Below are positions 1-7,311 of a stretch of DNA of 13,658 bases, piece after piece. The notes below the pieces were generated by a model. It was given only the letters and a program-made list of their open reading frames with translations. It had not been told where the DNA came from and searched no databases. The DNA lies in the NCBI GenBank assembly GCA_002159155.1, contig LZRQ01000089.1:1-13658 (forward strand), read 5' to 3'. The stretch is from Firmicutes bacterium ZCTH02-B6 (lineage in GTDB: Bacteria; Bacillota; Limnochordia; Limnochordales; ZCTH02-B6). Every line of letters starts with the position of its first letter. Positions within the stretch are counted from its first letter, which is position 1. The position numbers were made by a program, and so were the translations under genes.

Positions 1-313
1 GGTCGTCGAGCCGTTCTGTGCGGCGGGCATGGGGGCGGACGAATTGGGGAAAGCGTTCGGCGAAGACGCGCCGGCGACAGGCGCGGTTTGTGCATCGAAA
101 CCGGCGAACGGAGAGGTGGATGTTGACCGTTCGACCGTCGGCGGGCAAGTCCATGAGGAAGCGGGTATAACGGCTATGCTTTCGGCGGGAGACCCGACCA
201 CACAGGGGGCACTGGGCCCCTGATCGGGAGCTCTCGACGGTGAGGGTGATGTCGGACGGCGAAGACTCTTGCCTCTGGATGTTCAGACCGAGGTGCCGAA
301 GGTGTTTCCACAC
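1..313 (-). CDS. ISL3-family transposase, N-terminal part, runs off the left edge
   Basis: This is the N-terminal DNA-binding part of an ISL3-family transposase, the enzyme that cuts and moves its insertion sequence. Read from a GTG at 313, it gives about 104 residues. They include the zinc-ribbon pattern CPLCG, then H, then CTNRAC, followed by the family's VFAERFPQFVRP and ARRTERLDD blocks. The GTG start is inferred from alignment with the copy at 7412. The longest ATG reading frame here is in a different frame and lacks the zinc ribbon. The reading frame is open to the window edge, so the copy could be intact outside. The helix-turn-helix and DDE catalytic domain would lie beyond position 1. 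Confidence 0.75.
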   Translation of the reverse strand, partial: MWKHLRHLGLNIQRQESSPSDITLTVESSRSGAQCPLCGRVSRRKHSRYTRFLMDLPADGRTVNIHLSVRRFRCTNRACRRRVFAERFPQFVRPHARRTERLDD

Positions 314-413
314 AGCCGCGCAACCCCATGGCAAATAGCTGCGAAGGGGTTCGCGGCTTGCCAGGAAATTCCTCCAAGTCGTGACCTACCTGCACCGAAA
401 TTGCGGGAGACCC
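1..413 (-). mobile_element. ISL3-family insertion sequence, 5' portion
   Basis: The terminal repeat at 392-413 reads on the minus strand gggtctcccgcaatttcggtgc. It matches the ends at 7312-7333, 8480-8501 (inverted) and 8508-8529, which fixes this as an end of the same type of element. The transposase start lies about 80 bases inside. The rest of the element is outside the window to the left. About 32 bases outside the repeat (414-445) also resemble the flank of the copy at 7312. Confidence 0.75.
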
Positions 414-447
414 AACATCATTTCGGCGTTGACACGAGCTGCGGCTC

Positions 448-1497
448 GTGACCGATTTCCTGTACGGCGGGCAATCGGTGTATCGGTTTCACGCGCCGCC
501 CTCCCGCAGCGGTGAGGAGCTCATCGCCGGGTTCATGGCGGCAGTGGCCCGCCAGCCCCTGATCACGCTGGTGACGTCTACGCCCGTGACCGGGCTGATC
601 ACCAATGAGACGGGGGCGGTCGTGGGAGTTTGGGCGGGCGGCGACCCCGGACAGGGCGGGGAAGCCATTCGCGCCCGGAAAGTGATCCTGGCCAACAACG
701 GCTTCGGCGGCAATGCCGAAATGGTGCGCCGGTACTGTCCCGAGATCGCCGGCGCTCTATATTTCGGCCACCCCGGCAATACGGGCGACGGGATTCGCTG
801 GGGGATGGAGCTCGGCGCCGCGACGCGCCACATGGACGCCTTTCAGGGCCACGGCTCCGTGGCATATCCCCATGGCTTGCTGGTCACCTGGGCCATCATG
901 GAAAAGGGCGGGCTGCTGGTAAACAGCCTCGGCCGCCGCTTTACCAATGAGAACAGCGGCTACTCCGCCGCCTCCGTGGAGGTCCAAGCGCAGCCCGAAG
1001 GCCTGGCCTACGTGGTTTTCGACGAGCGGATCTACCGGGACATGCAAGCGCACGACCCCAACTTCGCCGAGCTGGTGGAGTCCGGCGCCGTGCGGGGCGG
1101 CTGCGACCTCGAGCCGCTGGCGGAGACGCTGCGGGTGGACGGGCCGGGTCTTGCCGAAACCGTGCGCCTTTACAACCAGGCGGCGCGAGGCGAGATCCCG
1201 GACGCCTTGGGCCGCACCCAGTTCGGGTTTGCGCCGCTGCAGGCTCCCTTCTACGGCATCCGGGTGCGGGCGGCGCTCTTCCACACCCAGGGCGGCCTTG
1301 CTGTCAACCGGAATGCGCAGCCGCTGCGGGAGGACGGGACGCCCATACGCAACCTCTTTTGCGGCGGTGGCGTGGCGGTGGGCATCTCGGGCAACGGCTG
1401 CCGCGGCTACTCGCCCGGAAATGGTCTGTTGACAGCGTTGGGCTGGGGGCGCATCGCCGGTGTGACCGCGGCGGCCCAAATCCAAGCAGGGGAGTGA
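448..1497 (+). CDS. FAD-dependent oxidoreductase (fumarate reductase / ketosteroid dehydrogenase type), 5'-truncated
   Basis: This is a flavoprotein of the FAD_binding_2 family (PF00890), which includes fumarate reductase flavoprotein subunits and 3-ketosteroid dehydrogenases. The substrate cannot be told from sequence. Family features are the mid-protein ARKVILANNGFGGN block, GHPGNTGDGIRWGMELGA, GGLLVNSLGRRFTNENSG, the substrate-region FHTQGGLAVNRNAQPL, and the C-terminal FAD-contacting GNGCRGYSPGNGLLTALGWG. The protein is 349 residues, whereas relatives usually have about 450-500. The N-terminal GxGxxG dinucleotide-binding motif is absent. The coding similarity begins at about 446, right beside the ISL3 end, with an in-frame TGA at 430-432. 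The GTG at 448 is therefore only the first possible start left after truncation and has no clear ribosome-binding site. Most likely it is a nonfunctional remnant, although the remaining 349 codons are uninterrupted. Confidence 0.8.
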   Translation: MTDFLYGGQSVYRFHAPPSRSGEELIAGFMAAVARQPLITLVTSTPVTGLITNETGAVVGVWAGGDPGQGGEAIRARKVILANNGFGGNAEMVRRYCPEIAGALYFGHPGNTGDGIRWGMELGAATRHMDAFQGHGSVAYPHGLLVTWAIMEKGGLLVNSLGRRFTNENSGYSAASVEVQAQPEGLAYVVFDERIYRDMQAHDPNFAELVESGAVRGGCDLEPLAETLRVDGPGLAETVRLYNQAARGEIPDALGRTQFGFAPLQAPFYGIRVRAALFHTQGGLAVNRNAQPLREDGTPIRNLFCGGGVAVGISGNGCRGYSPGNGLLTALGWGRIAGVTAAAQIQAGE

Positions 1498-1762
1498 ACC
1501 TTACGGCCCGTGACCCGAGGGGCGCCCAGGCCGGCGGGTTGGTGGCCGCCGATCCGGAAGTGGTACCCGCGCACTGCGGGTTGCCCGTCCTCCTAGAGTC
1601 ATGACCGCTCGCTTGCAGCAGACGCCGTAGGGTGTCCATCAGCACCGTGCACTGCATCAGTCGCTTGGACCCGAGTTGGATATCGGTCACCCGGATCCGG
1701 CGCAGTTGGTGCCAAACGGCTCCCGGCACTATGTCAGCGAAATCCGAGCCCATACTTCCTTT
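1498..1762. other. Intergenic stretch between convergent flavoprotein and McrC-like genes
   Basis: No confident gene is seen. A small perfect hairpin, ACCCGC with loop gcact and GCGGGT, lies at 1565-1581. It has no T-run on either side, so I do not call it a terminator. A possible short minus-strand cistron starts at 1753 and is listed separately. Confidence 0.4.
1595..1753 (-). pseudogene. Possible remnant of a third cistron downstream of the McrC-like gene
   Basis: An ATG at 1753 lies 9 bases after the TAA of the McrC-like gene, with AAAGGA just ahead of it (spacing only about 3-4 bases). The first 50 or so residues, starting MGSDFADIVPGAVWHQLRRI and including LGSKRLMQCTVLMDTLRRLL, look like real protein. 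The frame then becomes proline/serine/arginine-rich and continues antisense to the flavoprotein as far as 1304, which is typical of noncoding read-through in GC-rich DNA. I could not assign a family. It may be the 5' end of a third operon gene cut off by the rearrangement that placed the flavoprotein remnant here, or it may not be a gene. The end at 1595 is my estimate of where protein-like sequence stops. Confidence 0.25.
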
Positions 1763-4309
1763 TTATTGGAGATCATTGGCTCGAGGATGTGTCAACGGTT
1801 CTCCGTCTCCTGTACGGTTAGGAGTGCGGATCGCTTCGAGAAACGCGATGACATCCTCGATCCGTGACGCGAGACGGTCTCGCATGGAGCTGTCACGGCA
1901 AACAAATCCCGCTGCTCCTGCGTAGCGGACGTAAACGTTGTCGGCGATGAGAAACCGGGCCCGGCCGGCCGGGCTGTCCCCATTGGTCAACGTCACAGGA
2001 CCGTGGACGACGCGGAAAGGAATGCCCCTGGCCTGCAGTTCCTCATATAACCTCCACTCCGGTTCGGTTTCCAGCAGCAACTCAGACAGAACCTGAGCGC
2101 GCTCGAGTCCGAGTCGCGACGTCCAACGGTGGGAGGACAGCCGCTGACCGCGGCCATCGGGGCCGATGTTCTCGATAGGAAAGGCCAGGGTGCGTACCTC
2201 GCCCAGCTTGTATACGACCTGCGGCTCGTCCAGGTCCCGATGGGGTTGCCAAGGAGTATGGATGTCCCGTCGCGGGACCACTTGCACGTCCAAGACCGGC
2301 GCTACATGGGTCACCGCGCCCGGCGCCGGGTGGCGGAGGGGTGCCGGCGAGTAGATGGCGACCCAGCGAGCCACAAACTGGCGTTCCTGAGTGCGGCGCA
2401 GAGGCATGTAGTAGCATCGCTCCTCGATGATCCATTGCAGGTGTTGAGCGGGATTGTCACCGCGCAGGACACCGATGAGCACCGGTTCGCTCGCGGCTTG
2501 ACGCCACTTTTGCATTTGCTCATGGGCCCGATGGGCGATCGCTCGCTCCGCGAGGGCCCAGCTGCCCCGCTGCATCGCCTGACGGAGCCACTCCCTGAGG
2601 TAGTCCGTGTGGCCCGGCAATAACGGAACGGCACCGATACCCAGCCGCTCCAACGATTTCCACAGCCGGCTCTCCCGAAAGGTACCGGGTTCTGGCTCTC
2701 TGTAAGGAAACGCCGCAACCGCTTGGACCACCGCATGCTTGGGCCGCCCCGCGGAGTCTGTGTCGCTTTCCAGGATCGCGTCTCGGTACCGATGCAGGAC
2801 ATTAATCGCGTCCTCGGGAGGGCCGGGCGAGCCGTAGCGGTCTTGGTAACGGTCGGACGCGTCTATCCGGTACTTGGCGTCCATCACCAGGTGTAACGAC
2901 GGCCAATCGCGATCGGAGATAGTCACCACCAGGTCGGGCTCCTGAGGAACGAGCGTCTCGGTCTCGAAACGAGGATTGTACCGGATCGCGATTTGCCGGC
3001 CGTCGGCGGAAGAGAAGATGGTCTGGGTCTCGTGACCTGCGCGGAGGGCCACCTGCAAACCGTCTTGCCGGACACGAAACAGATCCTTAACCCGGATGGG
3101 TTGTCCGCTTTCTTCGGCCATAATCTGCAACAACGCCAAGTAGCACCAGTACTCGTAGAGGCGGTCAAGGTCTTTCACCGAAAGGCGCAGGGGGTCCCCC
3201 TCGAGCCGCAAACCGAGGGCGAGAGCGAGGCATGCCCGATACGCTTCTTGGTAGCCGGGCGCGGCCATGAGCTGCAGCGACGCGAAACCTGCCGGTGGAG
3301 GACCTGACGCGGCCTCCAGGGGCTCAAGGCGGGCCAACCGTACGATGCGGCTCTCCAGTTGGCGCAGCTCCTTCAACGTCTGGTCGCGTCGCTCACTGCG
3401 AGGACGCCTCGCCTCCGTCTGCAATAGTCGGTCCAGGCGCCGGCGAATGCGGTCCACCTGCGCGGCCAGCCAACGGTGCTCGGGGGTGTCCAGGGTGGGG
3501 CGGGCGCTTCGCACGGGGATAAGGCTGCGGACGCGGGTCCCCGAATCCAGCGGTTGCCAGGACCCTGCGCCAGCACCGCGACGTACAGCCGATCGCACCG
3601 TGCTGTCGAGACGCCGGATGCGTTCCGACCGCGTCATTATCGATGTGCGAGACAACGCGCGCACGGGCCGCCTAGCCACCTGCTGCAGGGCCCGCTCCAG
3701 CTGGTCGACAATGTGCTGGAGCAAGACCACCCACTCTAGGTCTGTGGGCTGCGGTACCCGGGCGGCCATGCCCAGCCGGTAAGTAGCTCGCATGTACTCA
3801 AGGGCCAACCCCATTAGGATGTCTTGGGTTTCGGCCAGGAGGCGCTCGTAGTCTGAAACGTAATCGAGCTTGGTGGGAAATACCTCGACCTCAAAGGAGA
3901 ATTCCGGCTGCCCGCCCAACACAATAGTGAACTCACTGCGCCCTACCTGGTTTCCGAAATTGACAAGTCCGTAGACAATGAAGCCATGCCGCTCGTGGCG
4001 CAACGACCTCAGTAGCACCGGGTCCCGGTGGCGCACATCCACCCGCTGCCCGTCTTTGGACTCAAGGAATATCTGGTAATCGGTTTGCTCAAAGAGGCGA
4101 GGCCCCTCGACGAGCTCGGGCGACCCGGCTGCTCCGGTCGGGACACCGGCGCGCCAGCAGCGCACCCACTCGAGTCCGGCTCGCCTTGGGGTGAGGACAA
4201 GACGGCCAGGGATGGGTGACGATGGATGGAGAAATGGAGGATCCTCAGCCCGGACACGGGTCCATTTGAGGGAAACCCGATCGGTTTCAATCTCGAACAG
4301 CGTCGTCAT
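1763..4309 (-). CDS. McrC-like DUF2357 / PD-(D/E)XK nuclease of a type IV restriction system
   Basis: This is the probable DNA-cleaving partner of the AAA+ protein encoded just upstream. It should cut modified DNA once the GTP- or ATP-driven McrB-like ring engages it. The 848 residues show a beta-rich N-terminal DUF2357-type region (about 1-150), then a long charged helical region (about 185-335) containing the family-typical LDTPEHRW at 273-280. The nuclease core spans about 350-560: LYEYWCYLAL at 384-393, EPD at 457-459 and DAKYR at 477-481, which together form the PD-(D/E)XK motif with D459, D477 and K479 as metal and catalytic residues. A C-terminal extension (about 608-825) includes WIIEERCYYMPLR, which may be a PUA/EVE-like domain. 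The ATG at 4309 follows the upstream stop by 21 bases without a strong ribosome-binding site, suggesting translational coupling. The assignment to DUF2357/PDDEXK is secure; the function is inferred from the pairing. Confidence 0.85.
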   Translation of the reverse strand: MTTLFEIETDRVSLKWTRVRAEDPPFLHPSSPIPGRLVLTPRRAGLEWVRCWRAGVPTGAAGSPELVEGPRLFEQTDYQIFLESKDGQRVDVRHRDPVLLRSLRHERHGFIVYGLVNFGNQVGRSEFTIVLGGQPEFSFEVEVFPTKLDYVSDYERLLAETQDILMGLALEYMRATYRLGMAARVPQPTDLEWVVLLQHIVDQLERALQQVARRPVRALSRTSIMTRSERIRRLDSTVRSAVRRGAGAGSWQPLDSGTRVRSLIPVRSARPTLDTPEHRWLAAQVDRIRRRLDRLLQTEARRPRSERRDQTLKELRQLESRIVRLARLEPLEAASGPPPAGFASLQLMAAPGYQEAYRACLALALGLRLEGDPLRLSVKDLDRLYEYWCYLALLQIMAEESGQPIRVKDLFRVRQDGLQVALRAGHETQTIFSSADGRQIAIRYNPRFETETLVPQEPDLVVTISDRDWPSLHLVMDAKYRIDASDRYQDRYGSPGPPEDAINVLHRYRDAILESDTDSAGRPKHAVVQAVAAFPYREPEPGTFRESRLWKSLERLGIGAVPLLPGHTDYLREWLRQAMQRGSWALAERAIAHRAHEQMQKWRQAASEPVLIGVLRGDNPAQHLQWIIEERCYYMPLRRTQERQFVARWVAIYSPAPLRHPAPGAVTHVAPVLDVQVVPRRDIHTPWQPHRDLDEPQVVYKLGEVRTLAFPIENIGPDGRGQRLSSHRWTSRLGLERAQVLSELLLETEPEWRLYEELQARGIPFRVVHGPVTLTNGDSPAGRARFLIADNVYVRYAGAAGFVCRDSSMRDRLASRIEDVIAFLEAIRTPNRTGDGEPLTHPRANDLQ
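4100..4123 (-). repeat. Possible intragenic short palindromic-repeat insertion
   Basis: Codons 63-70 of the McrC-like gene encode SPELVEGP from cgcccgagctcgtcgagggg on the minus strand. This peptide is the well-known translation of a dispersed repeat of the type CTGAGCTTGTCGAAGG seen in many bacterial genomes. Only one half-copy is present in this window, so the repeat assignment rests on resemblance alone. Confidence 0.25.
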
Positions 4310-4330
4310 ACCCGCAGACTGTTCAACGCC

Positions 4331-6346
4331 TTACAGCCAGAACGACGTGAAACCTTCGTCCAAGAGCCGCTCCCACATGAGGGCCAGTCGCGCGGCCGTA
4401 ACCGGGTAACGCGCGTTCGGGATCATACCGGTTCGGCCGCTAGCGTGCCACGCCGACAGGACGGAATCTGCCTCTTCTTCGTCACGACGCGGTTTCCCGT
4501 CAAAGGCCCACCCCAGCAACTGGAGTAGGGCACGGCGCACGGCGTTGCTGCCGCCGACAAGCCGCGGGAGAATTTTCATCTGCAGGGCCAGGTCCAGCGG
4601 GTCAACGCGTTCTCCAGCGACCGTGACGAAATAGGCCGAAAGGTCCCGAGCGTGAATGACAAACAAGGCTATCTCATCCCGAGTACGGTATCCCACTTGC
4701 AGCTGCGCGTGCCGCAAGAATACGTTAACATCCGTCAGGGTTGCAATGACCTGCTGAACGATTCCCCGCACATCCTCTACGTCCGGTAGTCCACCGAGCC
4801 GGATGGCGCGGGGATACCAGGCTTCTACGGGCCAAGCAATTCGCGGGCGTGGGGATGGGGTTTCACGTTGCCAGGCGGACAGGTCAACGTCCGATAGCTC
4901 GAGGGTGAAGGCCCGGTCCAACACCTTGCGGCTGAAACCGTGGGTGGTTTCATCCATGTTGATCGTGCCGACGATGGCCAGATTGCGGGGAAGACCGAGC
5001 TGGGCCCACTCGGCGTCACTGTCACCGAGGCGCTGGTTGAGCAGTGGGCCGCTCACAAACCCGCCGGAGGGCACGGGGTGACGGTCCTCGAGCCGGCTCA
5101 GCACCTCGGCAAAGTATTGCTCGACCCGGGCCAAGTTCATTTCGTCGACAATGCAGACATAATAACGCTCGGGGTTGGCGGCCGCTTCCCGGGCCAACGC
5201 GAGCAGGGGGCCCGGTCGGAAGCGACCTTGGAGATCGGTGTAGCCGAGCACATCCGAGCTGTCGGTCCAGTCCGGACGCACCGGAAGGAGGCGCGCTTCG
5301 CCGCCCGTGGCTTCTGCCACGAGCGCCGGGAGCTTCGACTTGCCCGTTCCCGATACGCCAGCCAAGATGACGAACGGCTTGGTGCGCAGTGCCGTCACGT
5401 ACGCGGCAACCTGCCACGGTTCGTAGTGGAACCCACGGGTTCGAATGGCCTCAAGCAAGTCCGGAAAGGCCCCTGCGATGTCGAAAACGCGGGTGTCGGT
5501 CTTTTCCGTCGCTGCGGGAGCGGTAGGCGGGGCCGCACCGTCTTCGAGTGGTCCTTCATCGTCGATGGAACCAAGGTAGCGCAAGAGCTCGACTTTCTCG
5601 TTGGGGGCTTGTGGGCGTAGGGAAAATACATAAACCCTCCGCAGATTACCGTTCTGGTCGGGCTGTTGCTCCTCGTCCACCCCCTCGACCCGAAAGCGCC
5701 CCAGGTAGCGGTACTGGTTGGCCGCTTGCTTCTGGAATCCGTATACGGGGTTGCCGCGTTTGATACTGGAGCTTAGGGCAAGGTTGCCCTTCGTCATGGT
5801 CTGGTCGCCAATTAAACCCTCACCGGTGTAGTACAGGATCCCCTTTTCCCAGCGATCGCGGTACGGGTGACTCGCTTGATGTTCGTCGGTATTACCAAGC
5901 GTGGCTCCCGTGATGAAGACCACTAGCTGCGGATCATCGGCATTGCCGCGGAATCGGATGCCCCCTAACAGGCCAACACCGAACGTGTCGGAGAGCTCGC
6001 CATGCGAAAACAGGTGGTCAACTAGAAACAGTGCGGTTCGAGGGTGAACGGTGAAATCCACGTAGGGGAGCAGCGCAAGAATTGAGGAGATGGCCGTGCT
6101 ACGGTACCGGGCTGTGCCTGGAAATTGGTCTAGGGGCAGGATTTTGGCTGCCAAAAGGGTCATCCAGACGTCCTCAAACCATTCGCGGGGCAGCACCTCT
6201 CGTCCACGCTTCGTCGTGACGGCAATACCTTCGTTGAGCCACTGGAGGTAATTGGGGACGCCACGAGCGAGCGTGCGCACGGTGATGCCCGAGCCAATAA
6301 TCTCCTCGAGACGACGCCAGATTTCCTGAAAGTCTGGAGTGTCCAC
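4331..6346 (-). CDS. McrB-like AAA+ NTPase with SRA-like modified-base recognition domain
   Basis: This is the motor and specificity subunit of a McrBC-like type IV restriction system. I choose the GTG at 6346 (671 residues) because GGGGGAGGTG lies directly upstream. An ATG at 6418 would add 24 low-complexity residues without a ribosome-binding site. Numbering from that longer form, residues 30-140 resemble the small N-terminal modules found on type IV and HNH restriction proteins. Residues 145-267 contain YRDRWEKGILYYTGEGLIGD, a hallmark of the ScoMcrA-type SRA domain, which binds modified cytosine. The AAA+ domain has Walker A GVSGTGKS (354-361), Walker B CIVDEMN (422-428), and the McrB sensor block GTINMDETTHGFSRKVLDRA (484-503) with a candidate arginine finger at 502. 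Whether it hydrolyses GTP, as Escherichia coli McrB does, or ATP cannot be seen. The sequence is intact. Confidence 0.88.
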   Translation of the reverse strand: MDTPDFQEIWRRLEEIIGSGITVRTLARGVPNYLQWLNEGIAVTTKRGREVLPREWFEDVWMTLLAAKILPLDQFPGTARYRSTAISSILALLPYVDFTVHPRTALFLVDHLFSHGELSDTFGVGLLGGIRFRGNADDPQLVVFITGATLGNTDEHQASHPYRDRWEKGILYYTGEGLIGDQTMTKGNLALSSSIKRGNPVYGFQKQAANQYRYLGRFRVEGVDEEQQPDQNGNLRRVYVFSLRPQAPNEKVELLRYLGSIDDEGPLEDGAAPPTAPAATEKTDTRVFDIAGAFPDLLEAIRTRGFHYEPWQVAAYVTALRTKPFVILAGVSGTGKSKLPALVAEATGGEARLLPVRPDWTDSSDVLGYTDLQGRFRPGPLLALAREAAANPERYYVCIVDEMNLARVEQYFAEVLSRLEDRHPVPSGGFVSGPLLNQRLGDSDAEWAQLGLPRNLAIVGTINMDETTHGFSRKVLDRAFTLELSDVDLSAWQRETPSPRPRIAWPVEAWYPRAIRLGGLPDVEDVRGIVQQVIATLTDVNVFLRHAQLQVGYRTRDEIALFVIHARDLSAYFVTVAGERVDPLDLALQMKILPRLVGGSNAVRRALLQLLGWAFDGKPRRDEEEADSVLSAWHASGRTGMIPNARYPVTAARLALMWERLLDEGFTSFWL

Positions 6347-6546
6347 TGGGCCCACCTCCCCCGAACGACCACTGCCGCGACCATGCGTCGAAATCTTCTT
6401 TACCGACGGATACAGCATTTCGTAGGAGAATCCCTGCTCGCATGGGTGTCGGGTCCGGCGGGTCTCTACGGGATGCTCCTCGACGCGTGCAATTCGGAAA
6501 GCCGACCAGTGCCGGGAAAGGCCGGTTTGCTGGGGCTGGTACTGAA
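6347..6546 (-). promoter_or_regulatory. Upstream region of the McrBC-like operon
   Basis: These 200 bases lie between the McrB-like start and the 3' end of the group II intron remnant. They should hold the operon promoter, but I see only a weak candidate on the minus strand (TTGCAC, 18 bases, TAGAGA). The stretch is also the 3' exon flank of the intron. No gene is seen. Confidence 0.25.
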
Positions 6547-6548
6547 AT

Positions 6549-6616
6549 CGAGTGGGAGGGGGCGTCTCGCCCCCGTCCCCTCACACCACCTAGCATGCGG
6601 GTCCGCACTAGGCAGT
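6549..6616 (-). ncRNA. Group II intron domains V and VI
   Basis: Domain V is at 6585-6616 on the minus strand. ACTGCCTAG pairs with CTAGGTGGT (nine pairs, two of them G-U), then TGCG pairs with CGCA around the loop GACC, with a two-base TG bulge on the 3' side. This is the classic domain V shape. Domain VI follows: GAGGGGA pairs with TCCC and CTC around a bulged A (opposite plus-strand 6553), and a GGGGGCG/CGCCCCC stem forms its tip. The bulged A lies seven bases from the end of CTCGAT, the expected distance from branch point to 3' splice site. Confidence 0.6.
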
Positions 6617-6633
6617 CGCCAAGGCTGGCAGAT

Positions 6634-7068
6634 TTACAGGTAGCGATCGACGAGACCGATGAGACCTTGGTAACGCCAGTAGGCGTTCGTCAAAACGCTG
6701 TTCAAAGGGCCGGAGGCCATGCGCCCCGGCCCTTTGCGCGCGTGGGCCAATTCGTGCACCCGCCACTCCGGGAGGCCGAACGAACACGCCCGCAGGCGGT
6801 GGCGGAGCCAACTATCCAGCGCGCCGAGAACCCCTTTGGCGTCCGCCAGCGCGTAGTACCCGAGCCCTCCGTCCACATCACGGGTGATTCGGCCCATGCG
6901 CTCCTACATCGGGATGCTCCAGTGGCGGCGCGTCAGGTGCCGCAACTGTTGCTGGAACCGATGGATGCTTTGCGGCGCTAGGCGAATCCTCGGGCCGTTT
7001 AAGCTCCAATAGAGGCTGAACCCTAGGAACTTGCGCCCACGGGCGCTCCACGGCCCTCTTGATCCTCG
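6634..7068 (-). pseudogene. ltrA: Group II intron reverse transcriptase/maturase, degenerate C-terminal part
   Basis: The intron-encoded protein performs reverse transcription and helps splicing. Only its last region remains. In order it shows RIKRAVERPW, then after a one-base frameshift RKFLGFSLYW, then the thumb/maturase block IHRFQQQLRHLTRRHWSIPM. An in-frame TAG sits at 6904-6906. Then come GLGYYALADAKGVLGALDSW, LPEWRVHELAHARKGPGRM and the canonical ending NAYWRYQGLIGLVDRY before TAA at 6634. The usual tryptophan/lysine-rich segment between RHRLRAC and LPEW has been deleted. The frameshift, stop and deletion make it clearly nonfunctional. Confidence 0.72.
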
Positions 7069-7089
7069 AAGCAATGTTCTTCGCTATCG

Positions 7090-7311
7090 TCTGCCGAGAA
7101 TCCCCACCTCAAGGTTCGACGTTGTGACTCGGCTTGAACGGGTGGCGCAATGTCGCCGAGAATGCCGGCTCTCACCTTCTCCCGTAGGCGGTAGCTAGGC
7201 GCGCGAATGTTGAGCGTGATGGAATGGTGGAGGTCCAGGACGGCGGCCATGACGTTGTCGCCAAAGTTGCTCCCCCAATCGCCGTAGCTCTGTCAACGTC
7301 GGAACAATGTT
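7090..7311 (-). pseudogene. istB: IS21-family IstB helper ATPase, C-terminal remnant
   Basis: IstB is the ATP-binding transposition helper of IS21 elements. On the minus strand the frame reads QSYGDWGSNFGDNVMAAVLD, then LHHSITLNIRAPSYRLREKV and RAGILGD. This matches the C-terminal IstB pattern (DWGE-FGDE-MA, LLHHS, I-I-G-SYRLREKRRAG). The Walker A and B motifs that lie upstream in IstB are missing. A TGA interrupts the frame at about 7298, and the ISL3 terminal repeat begins at 7312, so the ISL3 element probably inserted into the istB gene. Past about 7090 the frame passes into intron-derived sequence. Confidence 0.6.

Larger units (their letters stand above)
6547..7068 (-). mobile_element. 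Group II intron, 3' remnant (maturase C-terminus plus ribozyme domains V and VI)
   Basis: The minus strand carries the end of an intron-encoded protein, followed by sequence that folds as the catalytic 3' end of a group II intron. The 5' ribozyme domains and most of the protein are missing. At about 7068 the element is joined to an IS21 IstB fragment. The predicted 3' splice site follows CTCGAT at 6547. Confidence 0.7.

Noticed and set aside
174..395. Minus-strand 73-codon ATG frame at the left edge
   Set aside because: The ISL3 zinc-ribbon and VFAERFP motifs are in a different frame starting at GTG 313; this frame carries none of them.
757..1485. 242-codon minus-strand frame opposite the flavoprotein
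   Set aside because: It has no recognisable motif and lies wholly antisense to conserved flavoprotein blocks. Long antisense frames are common at this GC content.
1565..1581. Hairpin after the flavoprotein gene considered as a terminator
   Set aside because: The six-bp stem has no T-run on either strand.
1304..1597. Extension of the 1753 minus-strand frame through the flavoprotein gene
   Set aside because: The residues are proline/serine/arginine-rich, as expected for antisense of a GC-rich gene, and the flavoprotein frame on the other strand has clear family motifs.
4940..5620. 226-codon plus-strand frame opposite the McrB-like gene
   Set aside because: It is antisense to the Walker A, Walker B and sensor motifs of the AAA+ domain and has no motif of its own.
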